Positions 46,652 through 55,688 of a DNA stretch of 64,000 bases are shown here, in pieces. The notes below the pieces were generated by a model, which saw only the letters and a list, made by a program, of their open reading frames with translations, ran no database searches and was not told the DNA's origin. Location: positions 124,001 to 188,000 of the forward strand of contig NZ_BHVX01000006.1 in assembly GCF_003851545.1 (NCBI RefSeq). The letters run 5' to 3'. The position numbers were made by a program, and so were the translations under genes. Source of the stretch: Ralstonia sp. SET104. Lineage in GTDB: Bacteria > Pseudomonadota > Gammaproteobacteria > Burkholderiales > Burkholderiaceae. Within the stretch, counting starts at the first letter, position 1, and each line of letters starts with the position of its first letter.

Positions 46652-48034
46652 ATGGCAGTCGATACGCAACTCGAAGCCCACGCACTGGGTGTGAGCGAAT
46701 CCGTCGTCATGGGTGTGGCGGGCACTGCGCCTGCGTTCAGCATTGCCGCCACCACGGCCACGCTGATCGGCGCGGTAGGCGCGCTCACGCCGGCCAGCCT
46801 GCTGTATTGCGGGTTGATTATGTTTGGCGTGACGTTTGCATACCTGCATCTGAACCGCGTCAACCCGCATGCCGGCGCGGCGTACGCCTGGGTGGGGGCC
46901 ATCTTCAACCGTACGCTGGGTTTCTTGGCGGGTTGGGCCCTGCTGGTGGCATCGGGTGTGTTCATGGTATCGGGCACGATTCCGGCTGCAACGGCCACGC
47001 TCACATTGGTGGCGCCGTCACTGGCCGCGCAGCCTGCCGTGGTGGCGCTGGTGGCTGCAGCGTGGCTGCTCGTGGTAAGCGCCGTCATCATCAAGGGCAT
47101 CAAGCTGACGAGCTATTCGCAGATCGCCATGACCGCGACGGAGACAGTCATTCTGGGTGGCTTGATCGTGCTGGCAGTGGTGAAGTTTGGCGCGCACCCA
47201 GCGCATGCGCTGTCGTGGGCGTGGTTGTCGCCAACGGCATTTACGCCGCGGTTGTTTGCCACGGGCGCGCTCACGGCGCTGTTTTTCTTCTGGGGCTGGG
47301 ACGTGACCGTGAACCTGACGGAAGAAACACGCGACGCCAATCACGCACCGGGCCGTGGCGCACTGTGGGCCATGGTGATCGTGCTGGCGCTGTTCATGGG
47401 CTTTGCCGCCGTGATTCTGCTTGTGCTGAGCGACGCTGAGATCGAGCAGTCCAGCACCAACGTCATCTTTGCAGTGGCCGAAAAGCTGCTGCCGCGCCCG
47501 TGGAGCTACGTGGCCGTGGTGGCCGTCATGCTGAGTACGATCGGCACGCTTGAAACCTCCATCCTGCAATTCACCCGCACGCTCTACGCCAAGGGGCGCG
47601 ATGGCATGCTGCACACGCGCTACGCCAAGTTGCATCCAAGATGGCGCACGCCGTGGGTGGCCACGGTCGTCATCTCAGCGATTGGGTTGGTGCTGCTTTT
47701 TGGCGCGTCGTTTTTTCCGAGCATCAACGCCATCATCAAGGTTTCGGTCAATGCGATCGGGTTTCAGGTGGCGTTCTACTACGGCCTGGCTGGCTTTGCC
47801 TGCGCGTGGCACTACCGGCATGAAGCGCTGCGCTCTGTGTTCAACGCGGTGTTTCTGGCGGGCTGGCCGTTGGGCAGCGCACTGTTCTTGTGGTTTATCG
47901 CGGCGTACAGCGTGCCGACCTTTGATATGACGACAAACCTGGTAGGGCTGGGCGGCATCGCCGTGGGTGTGGTGCCGCTGCTGCTCAATCGCTGGTCTGC
48001 GCAGCGGGTCGCCCGGTTAGCCCGCAACCGTTGA
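46652..48034 (+). CDS. APC-superfamily amino acid/amine permease
   Basis: This 460-residue protein has 12 hydrophobic segments and the APC-type beginning LGVSESVVMGVAGTAPAFS, with FFFWGWDVTVNLTEETRD in the middle of the chain. It imports amino acids, amines or similar solutes; the substrate is not readable. GGAGGTGA gives a strong start. The 3' end overlaps the convergent Hpt gene by 18 bases. Confidence 0.87.
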   Translation: MAVDTQLEAHALGVSESVVMGVAGTAPAFSIAATTATLIGAVGALTPASLLYCGLIMFGVTFAYLHLNRVNPHAGAAYAWVGAIFNRTLGFLAGWALLVASGVFMVSGTIPAATATLTLVAPSLAAQPAVVALVAAAWLLVVSAVIIKGIKLTSYSQIAMTATETVILGGLIVLAVVKFGAHPAHALSWAWLSPTAFTPRLFATGALTALFFFWGWDVTVNLTEETRDANHAPGRGALWAMVIVLALFMGFAAVILLVLSDAEIEQSSTNVIFAVAEKLLPRPWSYVAVVAVMLSTIGTLETSILQFTRTLYAKGRDGMLHTRYAKLHPRWRTPWVATVVISAIGLVLLFGASFFPSINAIIKVSVNAIGFQVAFYYGLAGFACAWHYRHEALRSVFNAVFLAGWPLGSALFLWFIAAYSVPTFDMTTNLVGLGGIAVGVVPLLLNRWSAQRVARLARNR

Positions 48035-48430
48035 GTCTGGCCACGGGAGCGCGCGGGCCAGTTGGCGAAACTCGTCAGCAAGGGCGCGCAGGCAGGTGAT
48101 GGAGGATTGCATCTCCGCCGCGCGTTCGTGATAGGGCCGTGCGCTGTGCGCGGAGCGCTCGATGATGCGGGCGGTATCGCCGATCGGCTGATGCCCCAGC
48201 ATGCGCGCTGAGCCGACAATGCGGTGCGCGGCTTCGACGATCTGTACGACTTCACTGCCACGGATGGCTTTCTCAAGGCTGACGAGATCCTGTTCCACCG
48301 TCTCGGAAAACAGGTCAATGATGAAGCGCCATTGTTGGAGGTCGTCGCCAAACAGTTCGGCAAGCGTGGCGACCACTTGCGCGGGGAACTGCGCGGTGAT
48401 GTTGGCGTATACGTTGGACGTGGAGTGCAT
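48017..48430 (-). CDS. Stand-alone Hpt (histidine phosphotransfer) protein
   Basis: This 137-residue helical protein has an Hpt domain (about 15-110) with the phosphorylatable His69 in EAAHRIVGSARMLG, matching the AHxLKGSSxxLG pattern. It should relay phosphate between a hybrid kinase and a response regulator, neither of which is encoded in this window. It overlaps the 3' end of the convergent APC permease gene by 18 bases. ATG at 48430 is chosen as the first before the helical domain. Confidence 0.82.
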   Translation of the reverse strand: MHSTSNVYANITAQFPAQVVATLAELFGDDLQQWRFIIDLFSETVEQDLVSLEKAIRGSEVVQIVEAAHRIVGSARMLGHQPIGDTARIIERSAHSARPYHERAAEMQSSITCLRALADEFRQLARALPWPDSTVAG

Positions 48431-48529
48431 GATGGCGCGCGTGCGATGAAGAGCTGATAGGCACTTTGCACGCCGTGCGCGCACGCAACCATGAGATTGG
48501 TCCGATTCTGGCGCTGGCCAACATGAAAC

Positions 48530-48559
48530 GGGCGCACCGCTCTTGCAGGCGGTGCGCCC
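48530..48559 (-). terminator. Strong hairpin after the RND efflux operon
   Basis: GGGCGCACCGC (48530-48540) and GCGGTGCGCCC (48549-48559) form a perfect 11-base-pair stem with an 8-base loop, 26 bases past the czcA stop. The following minus-strand sequence is GTTTCATGTT, a weak T tract. Confidence 0.65.
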
Positions 48560-48584
48560 GATGTCCTTCCTGTGCAGACACGCC

Positions 48585-51500
48585 TCAGGGCAGCATCGCC
48601 GCAGTCGGGCTAACGTCCGAATCGCGTGACGGCGGGCGGCGATGGCGGTGCGCCCACGTAAACACCACCGGCAGCACCAGCAGCGTGAGGATGGTGGTGG
48701 TGACCATGCCGCCGACGATCACCAGCGCCAGCGGGCGCTGCGCTTCCGAGCCGATGCTGTGCGACAGTGCCGCAGGCAACAGGCCCAGGCCCGCCAGCAT
48801 GGCCGTCATGATCACTGGCCGCAGGCGTAGCGCGGCGCCATCCACCGTGGCTTCGCGCAGGTTTTCAGATTGCGCCAGACGATTCACATACGAGATCAGG
48901 ATGACCCCGTCCTGGATGGCGATGCCAAACAGCGACAGGAAGCCGATGCCCGCCGAGATCGACAGCGTCTCGTGCGCGATATGCAGCGCCAGCAACCCGC
49001 CAATGGCCGCAAACGGCACGTTCAGTACCACCATCAGCGCGTCCTTGAAGTTGCCGAACGTGCTGTACAGCAGGAGGAAGATGACGAGGATCGTCAACGG
49101 CACGATCACCATCAGCTTGCCCTGCGCGACCTTCATCTCGTTGAACTGCCCGTCCCACTTGACGGTGTAGCCCTCGGGCAGCTTCACGCTGTTGCCCACC
49201 ACGCGCTGCGCCTCGTCCACCGCGCCGCCCAGGTCACGCTCACGCACGCCAAACTTGATGGCGATGTAGCGCTTGCCTTCTTCGCGGTAGATGAAGAACG
49301 GGCCGTCAGTCATTTCCACCTTGGCGATCATCGATAGCGGAATGTGCTGACCGTCAGGCGTGTCGATCAGCAACTCGCGAATCGCGTCGTACGACGCACG
49401 CGCCTGCTGATTCAGGCGCACGGCCAGCCCGAACGATTTCTCGCCTTCCAGAATCTGCGTGACTGGCGCGCCGCCAATGGCGTATTGCACGAGGCTCTGC
49501 ACATCGCTCACGTTGATGTTGAAGCGCGCGGCGGCCTGGCGGTCGATGGATACGTTCAGCGTTGGCTGGCCCAGCTCGCGGAAGATGCCCACATCCACCA
49601 GCCCTTGCACCTTCTTGAGCTGCGCCTGGATTTCATTGGCCTTGGCTTCCAGCACGTTGAGATCGTTGCCGAACAGCTTGACGGAGTTCTCGCCCTTCAC
49701 GCCCGAGAGTGCTTCGTCCACGTTGTCCTGGATGTACTGCGAGAAGTTGTATTCGATGCCCGGAATTTTCTCCAGATGCTTGGACAGACGCTCGACCAGT
49801 TGCGCCTTGGTCATGCCCTTGGCCCATTGATCAGGCGGGGCGAAGTACAGGCCGTATTCCTGGTTGAACACGCCGGTGGAATCGGTGCCGTCATCCGGGC
49901 GGCCGATCTGTACCGAGACCTTCTGGATCTCGGGCTGCTTGGTGAAGTACGTGCGCAGGTCGTTGGCCACCGACGCCGAGTAGTCCAGGTCCACCGTATT
50001 GGGCAACGTAATGCGCAGCCACAGGTTGTTCTCTTCCAGCGTTGGCAAGAACTCCGTGCCGAGGAATGTCGCGCTGTACAGCGTGAGCACGAGCGCGGTG
50101 ATGGCGGTGGCAAACACGGCCATCGGTCGCGCAATCAACTTGCGCAGCAACGGCTTGTACCAGCGCAGAATGGCCGTGATGAACGCCGGCGAATGCGGAT
50201 GCAGTGACTTGCCGAACACGAAGGACGTGGTGGCCGGCACGAAGGTCAGGCTCAGCACGATCGAGGCCATCAGCGCGAAGCCCATCGTGAAGGCCATCGG
50301 CTTGAAGATGATGCCTTCCACACCGCCGATGAAGAACAGCGGCGAGTACGCCACGATGATGATGCCTGTGGAGAAGATCATCGCGCGCTGCACTTCGCTG
50401 GTGGCCTTGATGATGGCGTCGTCCAGCTTTTCGGCGCCTTCTTCCAGGTGCCGCATGATGTTCTCCATCACGATCACGGCCGCATCGACAATCACCCCAA
50501 AGTCGATCGCCCCGAGCGAGATCAAATTGGCCGGCACATGGAAGTGCTCCATGCTGATGAACGAGACGCACAGCGCCAGCGGAATCACCGCGGCCACCAC
50601 AGCGGCCGCGCGCAGGTTGCCCAGGAAGACGAACAACACCGCCAGCACCAGCGAGATACCGACCACCAGCGTGTGTTCGACCGTGCCCATGGTGATGTCA
50701 AGCAGCACCTGGCGATCATAGAATGGCTTGACCTGGATCGACTTGGGCAGGATGCCGTCGTTCAGCTCGGCAACCTTCTCGCGCACCTTGGCCAGCACTT
50801 CGGTGGCGTTGGCGTCGCGCTTGAGCAGCACGATGCCTTCCACCACGTCGGGCTGGTCGTTGTATTGCACCTGGCCCAGGCGCTGCACGTTTCCGACTTC
50901 TACCTCGGCAATATCGCGCACGCGTACCGGTACGCCGTTGTTGGCGTTGACCACCACGTTGCGGATGTCTTCCACCGTTTGCAGCAAGCCCACGCCGCGC
51001 ACCACGAATTGCTGTTCGCCGTCGCGCAGCAGGTTGCCGCCGGTATTGTTATTGGCATTGCCAATGGCTGTGATGAGCTGAGACAGCGTGATGCCGTACG
51101 ACTGCAGCTTCGCCGGCGACGGCACGATGTGGTACTCCTTCACCTTGCCGCCGAAGGAGCTGACATCCGCCACACCCTGCACGTGCTTGAGCTCTTTGGT
51201 GATGTCGTAGGCCTGGTAACTCTTGAGCGTGGTGAGATCCACGCCATCCCCCACGAGGCGGAAGCGCATGATCTCGCCCGTGGCATCTGAGTCCGGGCTC
51301 AGCGAGGATTGCACCCCGGTCGGCAGATTGGCCGACGCCAGATACTGCGAGAAGTTCTGCCGCGCCTTGAAGCTGTCGGTGCCCTCCTTGAACTTGAGCG
51401 TCACCACCGACAGGCCAAACAGTGATACCGAACGGAATGACTGCACATCTGGCACGCCGGCCAGCGCGTTTTCAATCGGGATGGTGATCTGCTGTTCGAC

Positions 51501-51680
51501 TTCGGTCGTGCTGCGGCCGGGCCACTGCGTGATGGCCTGCACCGACAGCGGCGCCACACCCGGATACGCCTGCAGCGGCAACTCCCGGAACGACAGCACG
51601 CCCGCCGCCAGCAGCGCAACCGCCAGGAAGACAATCAGCAGACGCCGCTTGAGAATGCCCGCGATGGGGTTGAAGCCCAT
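48585..51680 (-). CDS. czcA: HME-RND heavy-metal efflux permease (CzcA/CusA type)
   Basis: This 1031-residue inner-membrane RND pump has a first helix at about 12-32, two large periplasmic loops (about 40-335 and 560-860) and the helix-4 motif AIDFGVIVDAAVIVMEN. This has the DFG and VDxAxxxxEN pattern of metal-exporting RND proteins. It drives metal cations out with proton influx as a tripartite complex with the two upstream gene products. The exact metal (Zn/Co/Cd or Cu/Ag) is not settled by sequence reading. It is the third gene of the operon. Confidence 0.92.
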   Translation of the reverse strand: MGFNPIAGILKRRLLIVFLAVALLAAGVLSFRELPLQAYPGVAPLSVQAITQWPGRSTTEVEQQITIPIENALAGVPDVQSFRSVSLFGLSVVTLKFKEGTDSFKARQNFSQYLASANLPTGVQSSLSPDSDATGEIMRFRLVGDGVDLTTLKSYQAYDITKELKHVQGVADVSSFGGKVKEYHIVPSPAKLQSYGITLSQLITAIGNANNNTGGNLLRDGEQQFVVRGVGLLQTVEDIRNVVVNANNGVPVRVRDIAEVEVGNVQRLGQVQYNDQPDVVEGIVLLKRDANATEVLAKVREKVAELNDGILPKSIQVKPFYDRQVLLDITMGTVEHTLVVGISLVLAVLFVFLGNLRAAAVVAAVIPLALCVSFISMEHFHVPANLISLGAIDFGVIVDAAVIVMENIMRHLEEGAEKLDDAIIKATSEVQRAMIFSTGIIIVAYSPLFFIGGVEGIIFKPMAFTMGFALMASIVLSLTFVPATTSFVFGKSLHPHSPAFITAILRWYKPLLRKLIARPMAVFATAITALVLTLYSATFLGTEFLPTLEENNLWLRITLPNTVDLDYSASVANDLRTYFTKQPEIQKVSVQIGRPDDGTDSTGVFNQEYGLYFAPPDQWAKGMTKAQLVERLSKHLEKIPGIEYNFSQYIQDNVDEALSGVKGENSVKLFGNDLNVLEAKANEIQAQLKKVQGLVDVGIFRELGQPTLNVSIDRQAAARFNINVSDVQSLVQYAIGGAPVTQILEGEKSFGLAVRLNQQARASYDAIRELLIDTPDGQHIPLSMIAKVEMTDGPFFIYREEGKRYIAIKFGVRERDLGGAVDEAQRVVGNSVKLPEGYTVKWDGQFNEMKVAQGKLMVIVPLTILVIFLLLYSTFGNFKDALMVVLNVPFAAIGGLLALHIAHETLSISAGIGFLSLFGIAIQDGVILISYVNRLAQSENLREATVDGAALRLRPVIMTAMLAGLGLLPAALSHSIGSEAQRPLALVIVGGMVTTTILTLLVLPVVFTWAHRHRRPPSRDSDVSPTAAMLP

Positions 51681-51682
51681 AC

Positions 51683-52840
51683 CTACGCTCCCGCCTTCAC
51701 GATCATTTCGTTAAGCAGAGCGGCCCCGCGCACCACCACTTGCGACGAGGCGTTGAGCCCGGCCGTGACGGCAAAATTGCCATCGGCGCCCGTGTCCTTG
51801 CCGCGCACTTCGACGCGCTTGAAGTGCGTGGCGTCGCTTTGCACGATCACGTAGTAGCTGCCGTGGTCTTTCACCAGGGCGGACTTCGGCACCACGGTGG
51901 CTTCACCGCTGCCGGTCTGGATGCGCGCCGTGGCGTACATCTCGGGGCGCAGCAGGCCGTCGGGGTTGGGCACGTCACAGCGCACGGTGAGCGTGTGCGT
52001 GGCCGGATCGATGTTCGGCGCAATAAAGCTCACGCGGCCCGTGAACTCGCGCTGCGGATACGACGACGTATGCAGCGAGATCGGCTGGCCGATGCGCACG
52101 CTGGCGATGTCGTTCTCATACACATTGCCCGTGAACCACAGCACACGCGTATCGACGATGCTCATGAACGAGTCGCCCACGTTCAGGAAGGCGCCCGGGT
52201 CCATGTTGCGGCGGACGATGGTGCCCGAGATGGGCGCGCGCAGCGTCAGGTGCTCAGCCGGCGTGCCGCGCTTGGCGATCTGCGCGACATCGGCGTCGGA
52301 CATGCCCAGTACGTGCAGGCGGCCGGCGGCGGATTGCACGGTGGCGTCTGCGTCTTCCTGCAGATCCTTCATGTTGGAACTCTTGAGCTGGCGGGCGGTA
52401 TTGAGTGCCAGCAGGTATTCCTTCTGCGCGGAGATGAAGTCTGGCGCATACAGCTCGGCAATCGGCTGCCCTTCGCGCACCAGTGCACCTTCGAACTGGA
52501 GGATGTGATCCAGCCGGCCAGCCACGCGTGCCGAAGCCAGCTTGGTGCGCTCAGCGTTGTAGGCGAGCTTGCCCGGCGCGGACAGCTCTACCGGCACCGC
52601 AAGCTGGCTGACTTGCGCAACCTGCACCTGCTGCGGGTCGAAGCCGCCGGCGGGAATCTCAACGGAATCAGGTTTCGGGCGGGCCGGGGCAGTGGCCGCA
52701 ACGGCAGAGGCGGCCGCCGGTTTGGCTGCCTCAGCCGGGGCAGCGGCAGGCCACTTGCGGCCGACCACCACGCCAACAGCAACAGCCGCCGCCAAGGCGA
52801 TCACCGAAGTTACGGTGGCGATAGGAGAGAACTTCTTCAT
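51683..52840 (-). CDS. czcB: RND periplasmic adaptor (CzcB/CusB type membrane fusion protein)
   Basis: This 385-residue protein has an N-terminal membrane anchor or signal (about 8-28), an Ala/Pro linker, then the barrel-sandwich, alpha-hairpin and beta-barrel domains (LTLRAPISGTIVRRNMDPG near 215-235). It bridges the CzcA pump and the outer-membrane channel in the periplasm. No His-rich metal-binding tail is present. It lies 2 bases from czcA and 4 bases from the channel gene. Confidence 0.9.
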   Translation of the reverse strand: MKKFSPIATVTSVIALAAAVAVGVVVGRKWPAAAPAEAAKPAAASAVAATAPARPKPDSVEIPAGGFDPQQVQVAQVSQLAVPVELSAPGKLAYNAERTKLASARVAGRLDHILQFEGALVREGQPIAELYAPDFISAQKEYLLALNTARQLKSSNMKDLQEDADATVQSAAGRLHVLGMSDADVAQIAKRGTPAEHLTLRAPISGTIVRRNMDPGAFLNVGDSFMSIVDTRVLWFTGNVYENDIASVRIGQPISLHTSSYPQREFTGRVSFIAPNIDPATHTLTVRCDVPNPDGLLRPEMYATARIQTGSGEATVVPKSALVKDHGSYYVIVQSDATHFKRVEVRGKDTGADGNFAVTAGLNASSQVVVRGAALLNEMIVKAGA

Positions 52841-52844
52841 GGTT

Positions 52845-54221
52845 TTATTGAGCTTGAACCGGCGAGCGGCCGGTGGCCGCGAGCAGCGCGTGATAGGCCT
52901 GCAAGGCCGTGGCCTGTGCCTGGGCGACCGACAGTTCGGCGTTCTTGAGCGCGCCCTGGGCGGTCAGCAGGTCGTTGAAGTCGGCGTTGTTGCTGGCGTA
53001 GTTGGTCATCGTCACGCGATAGGCCGCCAGCGCCTGCGGCAGTTGCCGCTGCTTGTTGAAGTCGAGCTGCGCGAGCGTCTGGCGCAGCGTGTTGTAGGCG
53101 GTATCCACGGCCAGCAGCGTCTGCTGACGCACTGACACATCGTTGGCTTCCATAGCGATCTGGCTTTCCACTGCCTGGTTCACGCCGTACTTCTCTTTGA
53201 ACAAGAACCAGAACGGGATGATCACGTCCAGCTCGATCTGGTAGCTGTTCGGGTGTACGCCATACGGCGGGTTTTCCGTTGTGACGGTGGCAATGACCTG
53301 GAAGTCGGGCAGGTAAGCCTTGCGCGCCAGCGTCACGCTCTTGCGTGCGGCGTCCATCAGCTCGGCCGATGCCTTGATCGACGGGTGCTCACGCAGTGCC
53401 TGGTTTTCCAGCTCGGGCAGGGGCTCGGACGGCAGGTGCACCGCTTCGTCATCGGCGCGCAGTTCCAGCGGGAAGCTCGGCGCTTTGCCGATGAGTGTGT
53501 TGAGCGTCTGCAGCGTACTGTCGTACTGGCGCTGCGCGGCAAACAGGTCGTTCTGCGCGCTGCTTTGCATGACCTGCGCGTTGAGGAAGTCGGCGTAGGC
53601 AGCGGCGTTGTTGGCGTAGCGCACACGCGTGATCTGCTTGACCTGCTCCAGGCGCGTGATGGTCAGCTTTTGTACGTCGATCTGTTTTTGCAGCGCGACC
53701 GCCTGGTAGTAGGTGGTGGAAAGCTGCGCGTAGAGCTGCAGATACAGCGCGTCGTTCTGCGAATTGAGTGATTCAGCCTGCCGGTCTGCAATTTCCGCCG
53801 CCAGCGCCTTCTTGCCCGGAAACGGAATCTGCTGCGTCAGGTTGTACTGGCTGCCGACAGCGCGGTTGACCGCCAGCGGGAACCCCTTGGGGATGTTGTT
53901 CCAGATGTAGCCGATCTGCGGGTTATTGGGCGCGGCAAGCTGCGGTGGTATCGACTTGGCCGACAGATAGGCGTGCCGCCCTTGAATGAGCTGCGGGTTG
54001 TTGCTTTTCAGCTCCTGCAGCAATTCGACCAGATTAAAGCCGGGCCCGGTGACGCCCGGCACGGACGTCTTGACGGGCGGCATGGTTGCCACCGGCAGAC
54101 TGGCCGCAGCCGTGGCCGGCGTTGGCGCCGGTGTGGCTGCCCAGGCAGCGGAAAATGGCAGGCAGGCCACCGCGCAAAGCACGGCCCTCGCCCGTGGATG
54201 AAATGCACCCCGATGTTTCAC
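52845..54221 (-). CDS. czcC: TolC-family outer-membrane efflux channel (CzcC type)
   Basis: This 458-residue protein has a signal peptide (cut after AWAA, about residue 29) and two outer-membrane efflux repeats of long helices (about 60-250 and 260-450). It forms the outer-membrane exit duct for the CzcBA pump. The start is GTG at 54221, with AGGGGAG about 10 bases upstream. As the first gene, it should lie behind the operon promoter in 54222-54390. Confidence 0.88.
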   Translation of the reverse strand: MKHRGAFHPRARAVLCAVACLPFSAAWAATPAPTPATAAASLPVATMPPVKTSVPGVTGPGFNLVELLQELKSNNPQLIQGRHAYLSAKSIPPQLAAPNNPQIGYIWNNIPKGFPLAVNRAVGSQYNLTQQIPFPGKKALAAEIADRQAESLNSQNDALYLQLYAQLSTTYYQAVALQKQIDVQKLTITRLEQVKQITRVRYANNAAAYADFLNAQVMQSSAQNDLFAAQRQYDSTLQTLNTLIGKAPSFPLELRADDEAVHLPSEPLPELENQALREHPSIKASAELMDAARKSVTLARKAYLPDFQVIATVTTENPPYGVHPNSYQIELDVIIPFWFLFKEKYGVNQAVESQIAMEANDVSVRQQTLLAVDTAYNTLRQTLAQLDFNKQRQLPQALAAYRVTMTNYASNNADFNDLLTAQGALKNAELSVAQAQATALQAYHALLAATGRSPVQAQ

Positions 54222-54390
54222 TGCTGCAGACTCCCCTTGAGACGGGAGCGTTTTTACCGGCGCGAACTTTCAAGCGCCTTTCACGACTCAGCAAGCCGTC
54301 AGCAAGCCGTCTGGGCGTTGGAAAAACGCGCAAAAACCGCCCCCACGGCGGCAGTCTGCGACAGTTATATGACAAGATATGGCGAGTGTC

Positions 54391-54642
54391 TCAGGCCGTT
54401 GCAAGCGGGCATGGCATGCTGACGCGGGCGGCAAGTGCGTCGCGCATGGCTTGCAAACTGGCGATGCGCGCATCGATGGTGGCCAATTTTTCCCGCAGCA
54501 GCGCGGTGACGTCGGCGTCGGTGTCGGGTTGCTGCCACACCTGCGTCATACCTTCGCCTATCTCGGCCAGCGTAAAACCCAGTTGCTGTGCCCCTCTCTT
54601 TCGAAACCGCAGTGTTGCGTAATTGGCTTCGGGCTGCTGCAA
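54391..54642 (-). pseudogene. Decayed MerR-family metal regulator lacking its DNA-binding domain
   Basis: The 83-residue frame encodes YATLRFRKRGAQQLGFTLAE, then LLREKLATIDARIASLQAMR. This is the linker and dimerisation helix of MerR regulators (usual form LRFIRRAQxLGFSLxEI). Only TTG at 54642 could start it, and the helix-turn-helix of about 40 residues is gone. Faint similarity (PAGHRRQ) continues upstream before a stop at 54706-54708. It lies just ahead of czcCBA, so it was probably the metal-responsive activator of that operon. Expression as a dominant-negative fragment cannot be excluded. Confidence 0.6.
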
Positions 54643-54689
54643 TTGGCGCCTGTGGCCTGCGGGCCAGCGCGAACGGGCACGCAGGCGGC

Positions 54690-54721
54690 TTAAGCGCTTA
54701 AGTGCCTAAGCGATTTAGCGT
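54690..54721. repeat. Four tandem 8-base repeats (consensus YTAAGCGN)
   Basis: TTAAGCGC, TTAAGTGC, CTAAGCGA and TTTAGCGT follow one another. The array spans the stop of the BON lipoprotein gene and the point where MerR similarity is lost. It supplies the stop codon on the minus strand ahead of the remnant. Confidence 0.7.
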
Positions 54722-55131
54722 GCGGCTGGGGCGCTGGCCGGCGCGGCGGGCGGCAAGCCAGCCGGGATGAGGGGGCCGCCGCCCAGCACCTGCATGCGCG
54801 AGAGCACGCGCAACTGGTTGTCGAGCTTGGCGGGGTCAACAAAGCGTTTGACGTCCTCGCCGGCGCGGCGGGCCATTTCAGGGGTATCGACCCAGCCCGT
54901 CAGCGTAACGTTGCCGTCAGGGGTAGAGCGGATGCGGATCTGGCGCGTGTTGAGTGCCGTGTCCTGATCCAGCGCTGCCTTGACCTGATATGACAGCAAC
55001 GAGTCGTCGATCATGCGAGCGCCGACGGTGTTCGGGCTTTCGCCCCACGCGCAGGCTGTGAGGAGCGCTGCGGCACCGATTGCCGCCAACACACCGGCCG
55101 GGGCTGCGAAGGACAACTGAGGGAAGCGCAT
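54715..55131 (-). CDS. BON-domain lipoprotein
   Basis: This 138-residue protein has a lipoprotein signal peptide with Cys27 (LLTAC) and one BON domain (about 40-110; DDSLLSYQVKAAL, GNVTLTGWVDTPEMARRA). It ends in a Pro/Ala-rich tail. Such OsmY-like proteins sit in the periplasm and help the envelope under stress, probably by binding phospholipid. AGGAG precedes the ATG. It lies between the bufferin operon and the czc region on the same strand, but its gap to the DoxX gene is 86 bases. Confidence 0.85.
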   Translation of the reverse strand: MRFPQLSFAAPAGVLAAIGAAALLTACAWGESPNTVGARMIDDSLLSYQVKAALDQDTALNTRQIRIRSTPDGNVTLTGWVDTPEMARRAGEDVKRFVDPAKLDNQLRVLSRMQVLGGGPLIPAGLPPAAPASAPAAR

Positions 55132-55217
55132 CGATGCTCCTGAATAGAGGGCTGACGAGGGGGCTGACAAGAAGAGCTGCAACTCCACATCATAAGCCCG
55201 CTGCGCTCGCAATCGGC

Positions 55218-55688
55218 TTAACGCGCGCGGCGTTGCCACATGGTCTGCAACGCCAGCCAACCCGGCCCCACCGTCGCCACAAGCGCAATCAGCACGCCCC
55301 ACACAAAATGGAACTCGATGGCCGACGCCGACAGGTTGGCCCAGTACGACAGCGCCGCGACTACGTTGACGAAGAACAGCCCCGCCGCAGCCAGCCGCGG
55401 CACGATGCCAGCCAGCATCAGCGAGGGGAAGATCAGCTCGCCAAACGTGCCGAGCCCCGCCGCCAGCGCTGGAGGCAGTAGCGGCACTTTGTATTCCTCG
55501 GTAAAAAGCAGCAAGGTTGTGTTCCAGTCGTGCAGCTTGGTCAGGCCCGAACGGAAGAACACGTAGAAGAGATACGCGCGTGCGATCAGCAGGATGAGCG
55601 AGCAGAGGGCACTCTGCGGGCCGGCAAGCCGGTCAAGCGATGCGCGGATGCGCGTGAGCGGGGCAACGGTTGTGGTGAGGGCGTTCAT
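55218..55688 (-). CDS. bufD: DoxX-family membrane protein (bufferin operon, BufD-like)
   Basis: This 156-residue protein has four hydrophobic helices with the DoxX/DoxD motifs (RAYLFYVFFRSGLTKLHDW, LGTFGELIFPSLMLAG). DoxX proteins are the usual last member of DUF2282-DUF692-DUF2063 operons; the role is unclear, perhaps electron transfer at the membrane. It starts inside the stop of the DUF2063 gene (ATGA). The gene symbol follows the bufferin naming scheme by position. Confidence 0.85.
   Translation of the reverse strand: MNALTTTVAPLTRIRASLDRLAGPQSALCSLILLIARAYLFYVFFRSGLTKLHDWNTTLLLFTEEYKVPLLPPALAAGLGTFGELIFPSLMLAGIVPRLAAAGLFFVNVVAALSYWANLSASAIEFHFVWGVLIALVATVGPGWLALQTMWQRRAR

Noticed and set aside
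54222-54390. MerR-type promoter with long spacer ahead of czcC
   Set aside because: TATAAC is present on the minus strand but no -35 element at 19-20 bases was convincing.
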